DNA of 64,000 nucleotides from CBDBLK01 sp965243145. GTDB taxonomy: Bacteria > Bdellovibrionota > Bacteriovoracia > Bacteriovoracales > Bacteriovoracaceae. The stretch is from positions 496,001-560,000 of the forward strand of contig CBDEUB010000002.1 of NCBI GenBank assembly GCA_965243145.1. Reading direction: 5' to 3'. The notes beneath the pieces are model-generated. The model saw only the letters and a list, made by a program, of their open reading frames with translations. It was not told the origin of the DNA and did not search any database. Of the stretch, positions 6,990-15,630 are shown in pieces. How positions within the stretch are numbered: the first letter of the stretch is position 1; the number at the start of each line of letters is the position of its first letter. The translations under genes and the position numbers were made by a program.

Positions 6990-7874
6990 TCAAAAGCTGT
7001 GCTGATAATAGACGCATTTGCGCTCGGTGGGGTGGACTTTGTATTTGTATTGCCCATAGAACGAACCCGTTTTTTGCGGGCAAGAGTGAAGATTGGGGCA
7101 GGCAGTGGGGTAGATTGCTTGGACACCCGAATTATTGCGCAGTTCCACCTGATTGGCCTTATAGTGGAGGTCGCTATTTGCCGTTGAGTTAAAGCTGGCG
7201 GTGTTGACACGGCCACAGGAGTTAGGAAGGGGCCGTTGCCCGGCGGGGCAGACTTGACTGCACCATGACTTGTTGCCTATCTCCACCACATCGTCACTGG
7301 CGTTTGCGCAGAAGCAACTTGGAATGTTCGAGAAATTGACCACCAGGGAATAACCCGCAGGGCAGCGGGCCTGAGTGCAAGTTTCAGACGCCGGAGTGGG
7401 ACAAGTTCCGGTTCCCATGGCCATTCTCCTGCCACCACAATCGGTTTTTTGTTGAAAAGTCTCTCCGGTACAGACGGTGCTGGGATTGGGTTCCCATTTG
7501 GGGTCGCAACAGATGAGATCGAAATTTTTATTGACCCCCTTGACCACATGATCAATGCCGTCACACTTTTTGAGGTGTTGGACTACGCAGTGGTACTGGT
7601 TGGTATCCAATTTTTTCCTCCAGACACCATTGCGGATGCTTTCGCAAAGTTTTTCCAGGTCATAATTGCTGCTGCTTCCCTCCAAGGCCAGGGGATAGGT
7701 TTTTTTGATGCGGCCCAAAGTCTTTTTGCTGATTTTATTGTACCTCTCCAGGGTGACCTCCAACATGGCCTCGTTGGCGGTGACTCCGGTGAGCTGGGCC
7801 GAGTGAAATTTGATCATTCCGCGTCCGTACTTTTTGTTGACTTCAAAGCTGGCCTGTCCGGCGAAGTTTTTGAT
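6990..7874 (-). pseudogene. Headless prepilin-like C-terminal module B
   Basis: About 295 residues without a prepilin leader. Its start matches the middle of the intact prepilin at 8343-9011: IKNFAGQASFEVNKKYGRG against IKNSADKAVFQAAKQYGQN, then MLEVTLERYNKISKKTLGRI against a VDVAVTFEKTSKTIKNAKKE stretch, then a variable Cys-rich tail (pairs such as CTQARCPAGY, CPNLHSC). The frame is open further right to about 8003 but that part is antisense to module A'. An in-frame ATG at 7817 could start a truncated product. I read it as a C-terminal cassette or a decapitated gene, not a functional secreted pilin as it stands. Confidence 0.6.
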
Positions 7875-8333
7875 GACAGTGATGGCCTGGCCAGTATCGA
7901 CTCCATCAAGACGGTGAATTTGTCCCAGGCGAGCGGTTCCCGCTTTGCCGTACTCGACCTGGAAATTACCTTTAAGAAATTGAGCAAAGCACTGGAAAAG
8001 GCCTCAGGCACTCAGCGCAAAGTGGCCTACAGGATTCCCCTCCAAGTGGTCGCCGGCAGTGGTGCTACTTTCGGGAGTTGTTATTTTTCCGGCCCCGATA
8101 GTATGCAAAAAAACATTTGCCAACAATTGGGCGGCACTTATGATTCGGCCAAACAGAAGTGCCAATTGGGGGTCTATGGAAAAAAGTGCCGAGATGATCC
8201 CGCTTCAAAGACGAGATGTACTTTTGGTCTGGGTGGCATCGGGAACAATTCCCGTTGTGAGTCTGCCAGCATAGAACCCAGTAATGTCTTCACTGTGTCG
8301 TGCCCCTGGGATTCCACCTGGACACCCCCTTAA
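7863..8333 (+). pseudogene. Headless prepilin-like C-terminal module A', inverted
   Basis: Plus-strand frame reading GEVFDDSDGLASIDSIKTVN, then LEITFKKLSKALEKASGTQR and VAYRIPLQV, parallel to IKIDSIVLRNLD, VAVTFEKTSKTIKN and VRRIPLSI of the intact prepilin on the opposite strand. It then has its own Cys-rich tail ending CPWDSTWTPP. It lacks a leader. Its stop lies 9 bp from the stop of the intact prepilin (tail to tail), and its head abuts the head of module B. The frame is open leftwards to 7449 only because it is antisense to module B. Confidence 0.6.
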
Positions 8334-8342
8334 ACAGGGGCC

Positions 8343-9011
8343 TTACTGGGGATACTCCGTGCAGATGAGTTTGCCGTTCTCATCCACCCCCGAGGCAAAG
8401 TGGGGGCAAAATGATTCATCAAAGGGCAAGAAACATTCTTCCACTACACCTGAGAAACTATCATTGTGAGTTTTCAATTCCCCGCTGAGACTGTCGCACA
8501 GGGATTTTTTGAGGTCTGTGACGAAGCGTTCGCTGCCGTCGGGGTTACACTCCACAGTGCTCGCCGTGGCCCGAATCGACAGGGGGATTCTCCTCACTTC
8601 CTTTTTCGCATTTTTGATGGTTTTACTGGTTTTTTCAAAGGTGACGGCGACATCCACGCTGCCGATACTGTCTGTTGTAATGTCCAGGTTGCGCAAGACG
8701 ATGGAGTCAATTTTGATCAGATTTTGCCCGTATTGTTTGGCGGCCTGAAAGACCGCCTTGTCGGCGGAGTTTTTGATCTGGGTGAGCACTTTCCCCTCGC
8801 TAACACTGTTGCCCAGGGTTTTGGCACAGGCATCGTCGTCGCTCAGGGTTTGGAATATGTCGAGAGCAATCATGTCGATTTCAAAATCGGCCTCTACCTT
8901 TTTTTGAAAGGTGTCCTGGTTCTGGGCAATTTGCAGATAACCCAGGGATAGGCCGCCCACCAGGCCCGCCGCTATCATCATCTCTACCAGGGAAATGCCA
9001 TGGTTGCCCAA
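8343..9011 (-). CDS. Prepilin-like (type IV pilin/pseudopilin) protein with Cys-rich tail
   Basis: 222 residues. The N-terminus MGNHG/ISLVEMMIAAGLVGG is a type IV prepilin leader: cleavage after Gly5, Glu at mature +5, then a hydrophobic helix. The rest is a beta-rich globular region with Cys pairs (CNPDGS, CFLPFDESFC). It would be processed by a PilD-type peptidase in the inner membrane and be a minor pilin or pseudopilin. The start is TTG, immediately after an in-frame stop, without a good ribosome binding site, so translation may be weak. The two modules to its left are homologous to its C-terminal two-thirds. Its sequence GGCGGAGTTTTTGAT at 8763-8777 closely matches one at the module junction. 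Confidence 0.75.
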   Translation of the reverse strand: MGNHGISLVEMMIAAGLVGGLSLGYLQIAQNQDTFQKKVEADFEIDMIALDIFQTLSDDDACAKTLGNSVSEGKVLTQIKNSADKAVFQAAKQYGQNLIKIDSIVLRNLDITTDSIGSVDVAVTFEKTSKTIKNAKKEVRRIPLSIRATASTVECNPDGSERFVTDLKKSLCDSLSGELKTHNDSFSGVVEECFLPFDESFCPHFASGVDENGKLICTEYPQ

Positions 9012-9090
9012 TCAGGGAAGGCCAAATTTGCCAAAGGGTTTCACCTTTAAAATTTTAACACCAAAAACGGTCTGGATCGAGAACCTGCTC

Positions 9091-9864
9091 TCAAGCGCGG
9101 AAAATTTTTTGCATAAAGGCCGCCGCGGCGACGGAGACATTGAGGCCCGCCAGAGGGCCTTGGGGGATGAGGGCGCAGTGGTGTTGGAGCGATCTTTTCA
9201 CTCCGTGGGAGAGGCCGCGGTGTTCATCGCCTAGGGCCAGGCCTAAGGCGGGCGGAAGTGGATGGCCAACGCCCAAAAAAGGGGGAAGTTCGCCACTTCC
9301 ATCTTCTGAGAGGCCCACTAAGGCCACTTGGCGTCGGTGCAATTGTTGGATCGCTTTGGGCAGGGAGGCCACATTGATCAGGGTGACATGTTCCGTGGCC
9401 CCCGAGGCGATCCGAAAAAAACCGGGACTCAGGTTCAGGCCTCCCTTGCGGGAAAGGATGACGGTGCGGGCGTTGTAGAAGGCCGCACTCCGTAAAATGG
9501 CCGCCACATTGTGGGCATCGGTCACCCCGTCTAAAAGTAACAGGCGGCAGGGGTTTTCCTCTGAGGCCACACCAATGACAGAGTAAAGGTCGCCGAGGTT
9601 TTTTTCCGGTAAGGGTTGGGCCAACAAAAAGGCCCCGGAGGGGACTCGCTGGAAGTCGAATCCCCTGGCCCGGCACAGGCCCTTGGCCTCTTCCTGGAGG
9701 GCGTGGGGGGAACGCTCGATCCACTCGACTTGGGAGCGCCAACTGGCCTTTTGAAATTCCGCAAACTGGGATTGGGCGGCGGGGGTGGTGTAGAGTTTTT
9801 TGGGGGTGCGCAGGGGGTTTTTCAGGGCCTCCCTGATGGAGTGCACTCCAAAAATGAGATCCAT
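9091..9864 (-). CDS. rlmB: TrmH/SpoU-family RNA 2'-O-methyltransferase, RlmB-like
   Basis: About 257 residues. N-terminal substrate-binding domain begins MDLIFGVHSIREAL. The C-terminal SPOUT domain shows LLLDGVTDAHNVAAILRSA, SGATEHVTLINV, LALGDEHRGLS and IPQGPLAGLNVSVAAAAF, the knot motifs that bind S-adenosylmethionine. By family it methylates a ribose in 23S rRNA (G2251 in E. coli). Start ATG overlaps the proS stop as TGATG, so it is translationally coupled to proS. Confidence 0.85.
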   Translation of the reverse strand: MDLIFGVHSIREALKNPLRTPKKLYTTPAAQSQFAEFQKASWRSQVEWIERSPHALQEEAKGLCRARGFDFQRVPSGAFLLAQPLPEKNLGDLYSVIGVASEENPCRLLLLDGVTDAHNVAAILRSAAFYNARTVILSRKGGLNLSPGFFRIASGATEHVTLINVASLPKAIQQLHRRQVALVGLSEDGSGELPPFLGVGHPLPPALGLALGDEHRGLSHGVKRSLQHHCALIPQGPLAGLNVSVAAAAFMQKIFRA

Positions 9865-11600
9865 CAAAAGGCCAAGTCGTAGAGTTCGCGCACTGTATGC
9901 GCCAATTGGGCCTCTTTGGCCACGGTTTTTTTGCAGTTTTGGCGCTGGATGATCTCCAACTCCCCCGACTGCTTAAAAGTTTTTTCCCCCAGGGCCACGG
10001 TGAGGGGCAGGCCCAACAGTTCGGCGTCTTTGAATTTGAATCCCGCCCCGGCGTCGCGGTCGTCGTAGAGCACTTGAAACCCCAGAGCGGTCAAACTTTG
10101 GTAGATTTCCTCGCCTTTCTCTTTCATTGCCCCGGATTTTCCCAACAGGAGCAAGTGAATGTCGTAGGGGGCAACTTGCTTGGGCCAAACAATTCCCCGC
10201 TCGTCGTGGTGTTGTTCGATGACGGCGGCGATAATGCGGGTGACGCCGATGCCGTAACAACCCATCAGGGGGGCGGTGTCGCGGCCATTGCCATCGAGTA
10301 CGCCCACTTTGAGGGCCTTGGAGTAGAGGTCGCCCAGTTGGAAAATGTGGCCCACTTCAATGCCCCGTTTTAGGGCCACCACGCCCTTTCCGTCGGGAGT
10401 TGTGTCCCCCTCCTGGGCCAAGCGCACATCGGCCACCTCAAAATTTTTCACATCCCTCTCCGGTACAATGCCCCGGTAGTGGGCGTTTTTTTGACTGGCC
10501 CCGGTGGTGTAGCTGGCGGTGGTGTCCACTGCGCGGTCTAAAACCAGGCGCACCGGGCGTTTGAGTCCCAGGGCACCGATATAACCCTTGGGCAACTCCC
10601 AATGGGCCAACATTTCGTCGCTGGCAGCGGCAATATGCCCCCCCAGGTGGCCTTGCAATTTGGCCTCGCTGACTTCGTCGTCCCCCAGCAGGAGCACCAG
10701 GACGGGATCAACTTCTCCCTCTCCTGCGCCCTCTCTCCGGTGGGCGTAAACCATCGCCTTGAGGGTGTGGTGGGGGGGAACTTTTAGAAAGTCGCAAAGT
10801 TTTGTAATGGTGTCGATGTCCGGAGTCGCCACCAATTCGGGTGAGTCGGTATTGCGATCAAACTGGAGTTTGGGCCGACAGGTGGTGGCCCTGTCCCGGC
10901 CAGCGGCGTAGTTGGTGGCGGGACAGTGGGCGATTTGGTCTTCGCCGTTTTTCGCCAGGGCCTGGAACTCGTGGGTTTTAGCATCACCGCTGGCCATATT
11001 TCCGGCGTCCGCTTCCACGGCGACAAAGTTGAGGCCACAGCGCTTGAACACTTCACAATAGGCGCGGTACATGGCCTGATAGGAGGCCTCTAGGCCTTTC
11101 TGGTCAATATCGAATGAGTAGGCGTCTTTCATCACAAATTCCCGTGCGCGCATCAGGCCAAAGCGGGGGCGCAGTTCATCGCGGAATTTGGTGTTGATCT
11201 GGTACAAATTGAGGGGCAGTTGTTTGTAGGACTTGACCGTCTTGCGGAAAATGTCGGCCACCGCCTCTTCATTGGTGGGAGAGAGGCACAGGTCGGCCCC
11301 GGACTTGTCCTGAAAAGTTAAAAGTTCGCCCCCCATTTTTTCCCAGCGGCCAGACTCCTTCCACAGCTCGCCGGGAGTGGCCACGCATGCCAAAATTTCA
11401 AAGGCACCGGCGCGATCCATTTCCTGGCGGACGATGTCTTCGATTTTGCGGATCGAGCGCCTTCCCATGGGCAATTGGTTGTAGAGGCCCGCGGCGGCCT
11501 TGTGGATGAGTCCTGCCCGCAACATTAGGCGGTGACTGGGGATTTGCGCCTCGGCGGGGGTTTCCTTGTAGGTTTGCCAAAAACCTCGGGAGAGTCGCAT
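9864..11600 (-). CDS. proS: Prolyl-tRNA synthetase
   Basis: 578 residues, the normal length for bacterial ProS, which charges tRNA-Pro with proline. Class II motifs are visible: AGLYNQLPMGRRSIRKIEDI near the N-terminus (motif 1), FRDELRPRFGLMRAREFVMKD (motif 2) and GCYGIGVTRIIAAVIEQ (motif 3). The insertion domain (about 235-385, with KAMVYAHRREGAGE and LVLDRAVDTTASY) is the YbaK-like editing domain that removes mischarged alanine. The C-terminal anticodon-binding domain follows. First of a proS-rlmB pair; lpxC lies 10 bp upstream on the same strand. Confidence 0.97.
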   Translation of the reverse strand: MRLSRGFWQTYKETPAEAQIPSHRLMLRAGLIHKAAAGLYNQLPMGRRSIRKIEDIVRQEMDRAGAFEILACVATPGELWKESGRWEKMGGELLTFQDKSGADLCLSPTNEEAVADIFRKTVKSYKQLPLNLYQINTKFRDELRPRFGLMRAREFVMKDAYSFDIDQKGLEASYQAMYRAYCEVFKRCGLNFVAVEADAGNMASGDAKTHEFQALAKNGEDQIAHCPATNYAAGRDRATTCRPKLQFDRNTDSPELVATPDIDTITKLCDFLKVPPHHTLKAMVYAHRREGAGEGEVDPVLVLLLGDDEVSEAKLQGHLGGHIAAASDEMLAHWELPKGYIGALGLKRPVRLVLDRAVDTTASYTTGASQKNAHYRGIVPERDVKNFEVADVRLAQEGDTTPDGKGVVALKRGIEVGHIFQLGDLYSKALKVGVLDGNGRDTAPLMGCYGIGVTRIIAAVIEQHHDERGIVWPKQVAPYDIHLLLLGKSGAMKEKGEEIYQSLTALGFQVLYDDRDAGAGFKFKDAELLGLPLTVALGEKTFKQSGELEIIQRQNCKKTVAKEAQLAHTVRELYDLAF

Positions 11601-11609
11601 GGATTTCGC

Positions 11610-12527
11610 CTAAACCGTGAGCGCCAGAGCGGGGGGCAGTTCAAAAGATTTGATCGCCTCTTTGCGCAGGGAAGAGGCGGGGACGATCTGGTAGGCATCG
11701 GGGGTGGCCAACAATTTTTGGCACAACAGATTGTGCAAGTTGTGTCCCGATCGGTAGGTAGTCACTTTGCCGGCGATCTCGTGGCCGAGCAAACTCAAGT
11801 CTCCGATGGTGTCGAGGATTTTATGGCGCACAAATTCGTCCCGAAAGCGCAGCCCCTCGGCGTTGATGACTTTAAAGTCGTCGAGCACGATGGCGTTGTC
11901 CAACGACCCCCCTTTGATCAGTCCCTTGCGCTTGAGCAGGCCCACATCTTTGAGCAGGCCAAAAGTGCGGGCGCGGACGATCTCTTCGATATAATTTTGG
12001 CAGGAAAACTCGAAACACTTTTTTTGCGTCCGGATGGTGGGGTGGGAAAAGACGATGGTGGAATCGATGATCAGGTGTTCACAGGGTTCCAGGGCGGCCC
12101 ATTTATCGCCCAAATCGACGCGCACAGGTTTGAGCACCACCAGAAATTTTTTGGATTGGTTGAGGGTGGTAATGCCGGTTTCCTTGAGCACGAAGACGAA
12201 GGAGGCACCGGAGCCGTCCATGATGGGAACTTCGGGGCCGTCGATTTCACAATAGGCGTTGTCGATGCCCAGGCCATAGAAGACCGACAGCAAGTGTTCC
12301 ACCGTGTGGATGGCGCTCGCCCCGCGGCCCACGGTGGTGTTGTTTTCGGTGGCGCTGACGGTTTCCACGCAGGCCTTGACCAGCGGTTTGCCGGGCAAGT
12401 CCACCCGCCTGAATTGGATGCCGTAATTGGCCGGGGCGGGGTGCATATTTAAGGTGACTTTATGGCCCGAGTGAATCCCGATGCCGGTGAGGGAAATATC
12501 TTTGGCGAGTGTCCGTTGACAGAGCAT
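11610..12527 (-). CDS. lpxC: UDP-3-O-acyl-GlcNAc deacetylase LpxC
   Basis: 305 residues. Catalyses the committed zinc-dependent step of lipid A synthesis. Key motifs: HTVEHLLSVFYGLGIDNA (zinc His and substrate site), MDGSGASFV, LDNAIVLDD, FVRHKILDTIGDLSLLG (HxxxD zinc ligands) and YRSGHNLHNLL (catalytic His). Its presence shows a Gram-negative outer membrane. The upstream region 12528-12657 holds no gene and should contain its promoter. Confidence 0.97.
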   Translation of the reverse strand: MLCQRTLAKDISLTGIGIHSGHKVTLNMHPAPANYGIQFRRVDLPGKPLVKACVETVSATENNTTVGRGASAIHTVEHLLSVFYGLGIDNAYCEIDGPEVPIMDGSGASFVFVLKETGITTLNQSKKFLVVLKPVRVDLGDKWAALEPCEHLIIDSTIVFSHPTIRTQKKCFEFSCQNYIEEIVRARTFGLLKDVGLLKRKGLIKGGSLDNAIVLDDFKVINAEGLRFRDEFVRHKILDTIGDLSLLGHEIAGKVTTYRSGHNLHNLLCQKLLATPDAYQIVPASSLRKEAIKSFELPPALALTV

Positions 12528-12657
12528 TTAACCAACCTTGGGAATCAATCTTGAGGCGCTATATTCGCCTTTCACCCACAGTTTTGACAATACTCTGTGT
12601 GTGAATTTCCCCCCCGTATCGTTTATTTTGGCCTTGGGCCTTATTTTTCACAAGCCT

Positions 12658-12682
12658 AAAAAACTTGACTAGGCAAGTTTTT
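12658..12682 (-). terminator. Hairpin terminator of the hemH-MFS gene
   Basis: Inverted repeat AAAAACTTG / CAAGTTTTT around CCTAGT, so the minus-strand transcript ends in a stem followed by T residues. It overlaps the stop codon of the fusion gene by 2 bases. Confidence 0.6.
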
Positions 12683-15071
12683 ACTTTTGCGGTGGCGGCA
12701 AGTATGCCACCATGACGATGGGGATGAGCAAAAAGGCCGCACCCAAAAGGTAAGGTGAAGCGGCCCCCCAACTCCAGTAAAGAATCCCTGCAACCAGTGG
12801 CCCTATCACCCGTGCCAGCGCGCCCAAGCTGCGGAAGATGCCCAGCCCTTGGCCCTGGTTTTCCGCCGGAGTGTAGAGGGAGATAAGGGCGGTCAAACAG
12901 GGAATGGCCATGGCGCTGCCGATGGAGAGGAAGAAAAGGCCAATGTATAAAATCCAACTGGAAGAGGCCCAGGCGATTGCCAGCAGTCCGGGGATCAAGA
13001 GGGCCAGGCCTTGCAGGGCCATCTTTTTTTCTCCCGTTTGGGCCGCCCGGCGGCGGACGAACCCTCCTTGCACCAGGGCGATCAGCACCCCGATAAAGAT
13101 AAACATATAGGCGTTGTCCATGCTGGAATACCCCAGGCGCTCCACCGCCAAAAAGGTGAGGGTGAACTCCATTCCCGCAAAGGCCAACAAAAAGAGGAAG
13201 TGGGCCAGATTGGTGAGGTTAAAACCGGGGTAAGGCAGGGGGCGGAAGAGCCTCATCGGATTGGCACTGCGCTGGCCACCCTTGCGCCCACGCTTGGCGG
13301 GAGGCAGGGTTTCGGGAAAGCGGCGGTACACCCAGGCCAAGTTGGCCATGCTCAGCACAAAGGCCACCAGAGCGGGGAGGGAAAAGGGGTTGACTCCGTA
13401 TTTCGCCCAGGCGGGAAAGGCAGCGGAGAGGTCGATCAAACTGGCGATTCCGCCCAGGGCGGGGCCTAGAATAAACCCCAGGGCGAAGGCCACTCCCACT
13501 ATGGCCATGCCCCGGGAGCGGTTGTGGCGATCGGTAATATCCCCTACTACCGCCGTGGCGGTGGAGATATTGCCCCCCATAATGCCGCCGATAAAGCGGG
13601 CCAAAATGAGCAAGGTAAAGCTGCCGCTAAAAAACCACAGGGCATAACTCGCCGCCAGGCCAGTCAAACTGATGATGAGCACTGGCCGGCGGCCAATGCG
13701 GTCGGAGAGGACGCCCCACAGGGGGGCGGCGACAAATTGCAAAAACGAATACAGCGCTCCCAGGGCACTGCCAAAGAGCACCACACTGGAGATGCCAGCA
13801 CCACTGGCCCCCGTCCACCCCGCTATGCCGTCAAAGATAAAGCGCAGAAAGGGGTTGCCGGCATCGACTTCCAAATAGTGTTTGGCCAGAGCGGGGAAGA
13901 GGGGAAAGATAATGGAAAAACCCACCAAGTCCAAAAATAAGGTGGCGAAGACCAGTTTGAGGGTGGCCTTGGTTTCGGAAGACAGGGGGGGAGAGGCCTG
14001 GGGTTGTTCGGGCATGGGGGGAAACTCCTGTTGGTAGTCGAGGGCGAGGCGCGCTTGGCGATCACCCTGCAAATGTTGGCCTAAATATTGGGCAAAGTCG
14101 CGGCACCAACCGGCATCAGTATTGAGGCAGGGGATGAGGTGGATTTTCCCGCCGCACTCTTTGATTTCGCTGGCCAATTCGTTGCCGATTTCATCCAGGG
14201 TTTCCAGGCAATCGGCGACAAAACTAGGGCAGGTGACGGCGATCTCACGGCGGCCACTGGCCACCAAATCCCTGCAAAATTCGCTGGTGTATGGCCGCAA
14301 CCACTCTTCCGCGCCGAAGCGCGATTGAAAGGTGAAGTGCATGTCTCCCCTCCACCCCAATTGGGCCAGGCCTTGCCGGAGCAGGCAAAAGGTTTCCCAG
14401 CAGTGGCGGTAGTAGAGGTCGCCCTTAAATAAGGCCCGGCGCACGGGGATGCCGTGAAAGGACACCACCAGGCAGTCGGGGGCGTGGCCTTTGGCGCGCC
14501 ACTGTTCCAAGTGGCGGTGGATATTGGCAGCGCTGTGATCGATCAGGGCGCGGGCGCGGTGAAAATTGGCCAAAAAAGTGAATGAAGGGATGTTGACTTT
14601 GTGTTTGAGTTGGCGGCAAAAGTTGTCCATTGCACTGGCCACCGTGCTCTCCGAATACTGGGGAAAGAGGGGAACCACCAGAATGTGCTCGATCGCCTGA
14701 TCTGGCCTCTCCCACTCCGCCCAAATGTCGCCAATATTCGGCCGCCCCAACAAAAAGGCACAGCGGACATCGGCGCTATTGGGGCCATCCGCCAGGTGTA
14801 CCTGGACAAGGCGGGAAAACTCTTGGGTAATCGTCACCAACGGGGGGCCATCTTTTTGCCAAATGCGGGCGTAGGCGCGGGCGCTTTGTGCCGGCCGAAA
14901 GGGCAACACAAACCCGTACAGGGCCAATTTCCACCCCCAGGAAGTGGAGTCCACCACCCTCGGGTCGCCCAGAAAGTCTTTGAGGTAGGCCCGAACGGCG
15001 GAAGTTTTAAGACTGGCCGGGGAACCCAGTTGCAAAAGTAAAATTTTGCGGGGGTGTGTTGCAGAATCCAT
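12681..15071 (-). CDS. hemH: Ferrochelatase fused in frame to an MFS transporter
   Basis: One uninterrupted frame of 796 residues from ATG 15071. Residues 1 to about 350 are ferrochelatase, which inserts Fe2+ into protoporphyrin IX: LLLQLGSPASLKTSAVRAYL, VVSFHGIPVRRALFKGDLYY (catalytic His), FQSRFGAEEWLRPYT and SFVADCLETLDEIGNE (acidic proton-transfer residues). From about 370 on is a 12-helix major facilitator protein of the TetA/MdtG type, with motif A PLWGVLSDRIGRRPVL. The linker (PPMPEQPQASPPLSSETK) carries an internal ATG at 14015 with AGGAG nine bases upstream, so the transporter may also be made alone. Longer in-frame starts overlap queF and are less likely. The transporter substrate is unknown; haem or porphyrin export is a guess from the fusion. 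Confidence 0.85.
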   Translation of the reverse strand: MDSATHPRKILLLQLGSPASLKTSAVRAYLKDFLGDPRVVDSTSWGWKLALYGFVLPFRPAQSARAYARIWQKDGPPLVTITQEFSRLVQVHLADGPNSADVRCAFLLGRPNIGDIWAEWERPDQAIEHILVVPLFPQYSESTVASAMDNFCRQLKHKVNIPSFTFLANFHRARALIDHSAANIHRHLEQWRAKGHAPDCLVVSFHGIPVRRALFKGDLYYRHCWETFCLLRQGLAQLGWRGDMHFTFQSRFGAEEWLRPYTSEFCRDLVASGRREIAVTCPSFVADCLETLDEIGNELASEIKECGGKIHLIPCLNTDAGWCRDFAQYLGQHLQGDRQARLALDYQQEFPPMPEQPQASPPLSSETKATLKLVFATLFLDLVGFSIIFPLFPALAKHYLEVDAGNPFLRFIFDGIAGWTGASGAGISSVVLFGSALGALYSFLQFVAAPLWGVLSDRIGRRPVLIISLTGLAASYALWFFSGSFTLLILARFIGGIMGGNISTATAVVGDITDRHNRSRGMAIVGVAFALGFILGPALGGIASLIDLSAAFPAWAKYGVNPFSLPALVAFVLSMANLAWVYRRFPETLPPAKRGRKGGQRSANPMRLFRPLPYPGFNLTNLAHFLFLLAFAGMEFTLTFLAVERLGYSSMDNAYMFIFIGVLIALVQGGFVRRRAAQTGEKKMALQGLALLIPGLLAIAWASSSWILYIGLFFLSIGSAMAIPCLTALISLYTPAENQGQGLGIFRSLGALARVIGPLVAGILYWSWGAASPYLLGAAFLLIPIVMVAYLPPPQK

Positions 15072-15108
15072 GGCATTAGGGGTATAGCATGATTCACAGG
15101 AGTTGCCC

Positions 15109-15630
15109 ATGACATGTAACGACGCCGGCAGGCCAGACAGCGATTTTGCGGGGTTGCCCCTTGGGGGCCACACTGCCGAACACCCCAAAACTTACACCCC
15201 CGAAGTTTTGGCGGCCTTTCCCAACCGCCATCCCGAGGCGGAGGCCTGGACGAGTCTGCTGTGCAGCGAATTTACCAGCTTGTGCCCCAAAACTGGGCAA
15301 CCCGACTTTGCCCGCATCACGGTCAACTATATCGCCGGCAAATTGATGGTGGAGAGCAAGTCGATGAAACTCTACCTGTTCAGCTTCCGCAACCACGGGG
15401 CCTTTCACGAAGATTGCGTGCAGATGATTTGCGACGATTTGCACCGTTTGCTGAACCCCAAATTTATCGAGGTGGTGGGGGATTTCCATTTGCGCGGAGG
15501 CATCGGCATTTGCCCCTACACTTCCCACGCTTGCGGCGAGGAACGCTTCCAGAGGCTCAAAGAACAGCGCCTGGCAAAATACGCCCCCGGTGCCTATTCC
15601 GCACCGGCGGGCAAGCTCTACTCCACTTGA
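15109..15630 (+). CDS. queF: NADPH-dependent 7-cyano-7-deazaguanine reductase QueF
   Basis: 173 residues, short unimodular QueF type. Reduces preQ0 to preQ1 in queuosine biosynthesis. Visible are EFTSLCPKTGQPDFARITV (active-site Cys and the following Asp) and ESKSMKLYLFSFRNHGAFHE (the QueF substrate and NADPH motif). ATG 15109 chosen because CAGGAG lies six bases upstream. Its 3' end overlaps the convergent secreted-protein gene by 13 bp. The C-terminal tail YAPGAYSAPAGKLYST is poorly conserved-looking. Confidence 0.93.
   Translation: MTCNDAGRPDSDFAGLPLGGHTAEHPKTYTPEVLAAFPNRHPEAEAWTSLLCSEFTSLCPKTGQPDFARITVNYIAGKLMVESKSMKLYLFSFRNHGAFHEDCVQMICDDLHRLLNPKFIEVVGDFHLRGGIGICPYTSHACGEERFQRLKEQRLAKYAPGAYSAPAGKLYST

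Noticed and set aside
7449..7862. Left part of the long plus-strand frame ending at 8333
   Set aside because: It is the complement of module B, whose minus-strand reading shows prepilin homology. The plus-strand part shows none.
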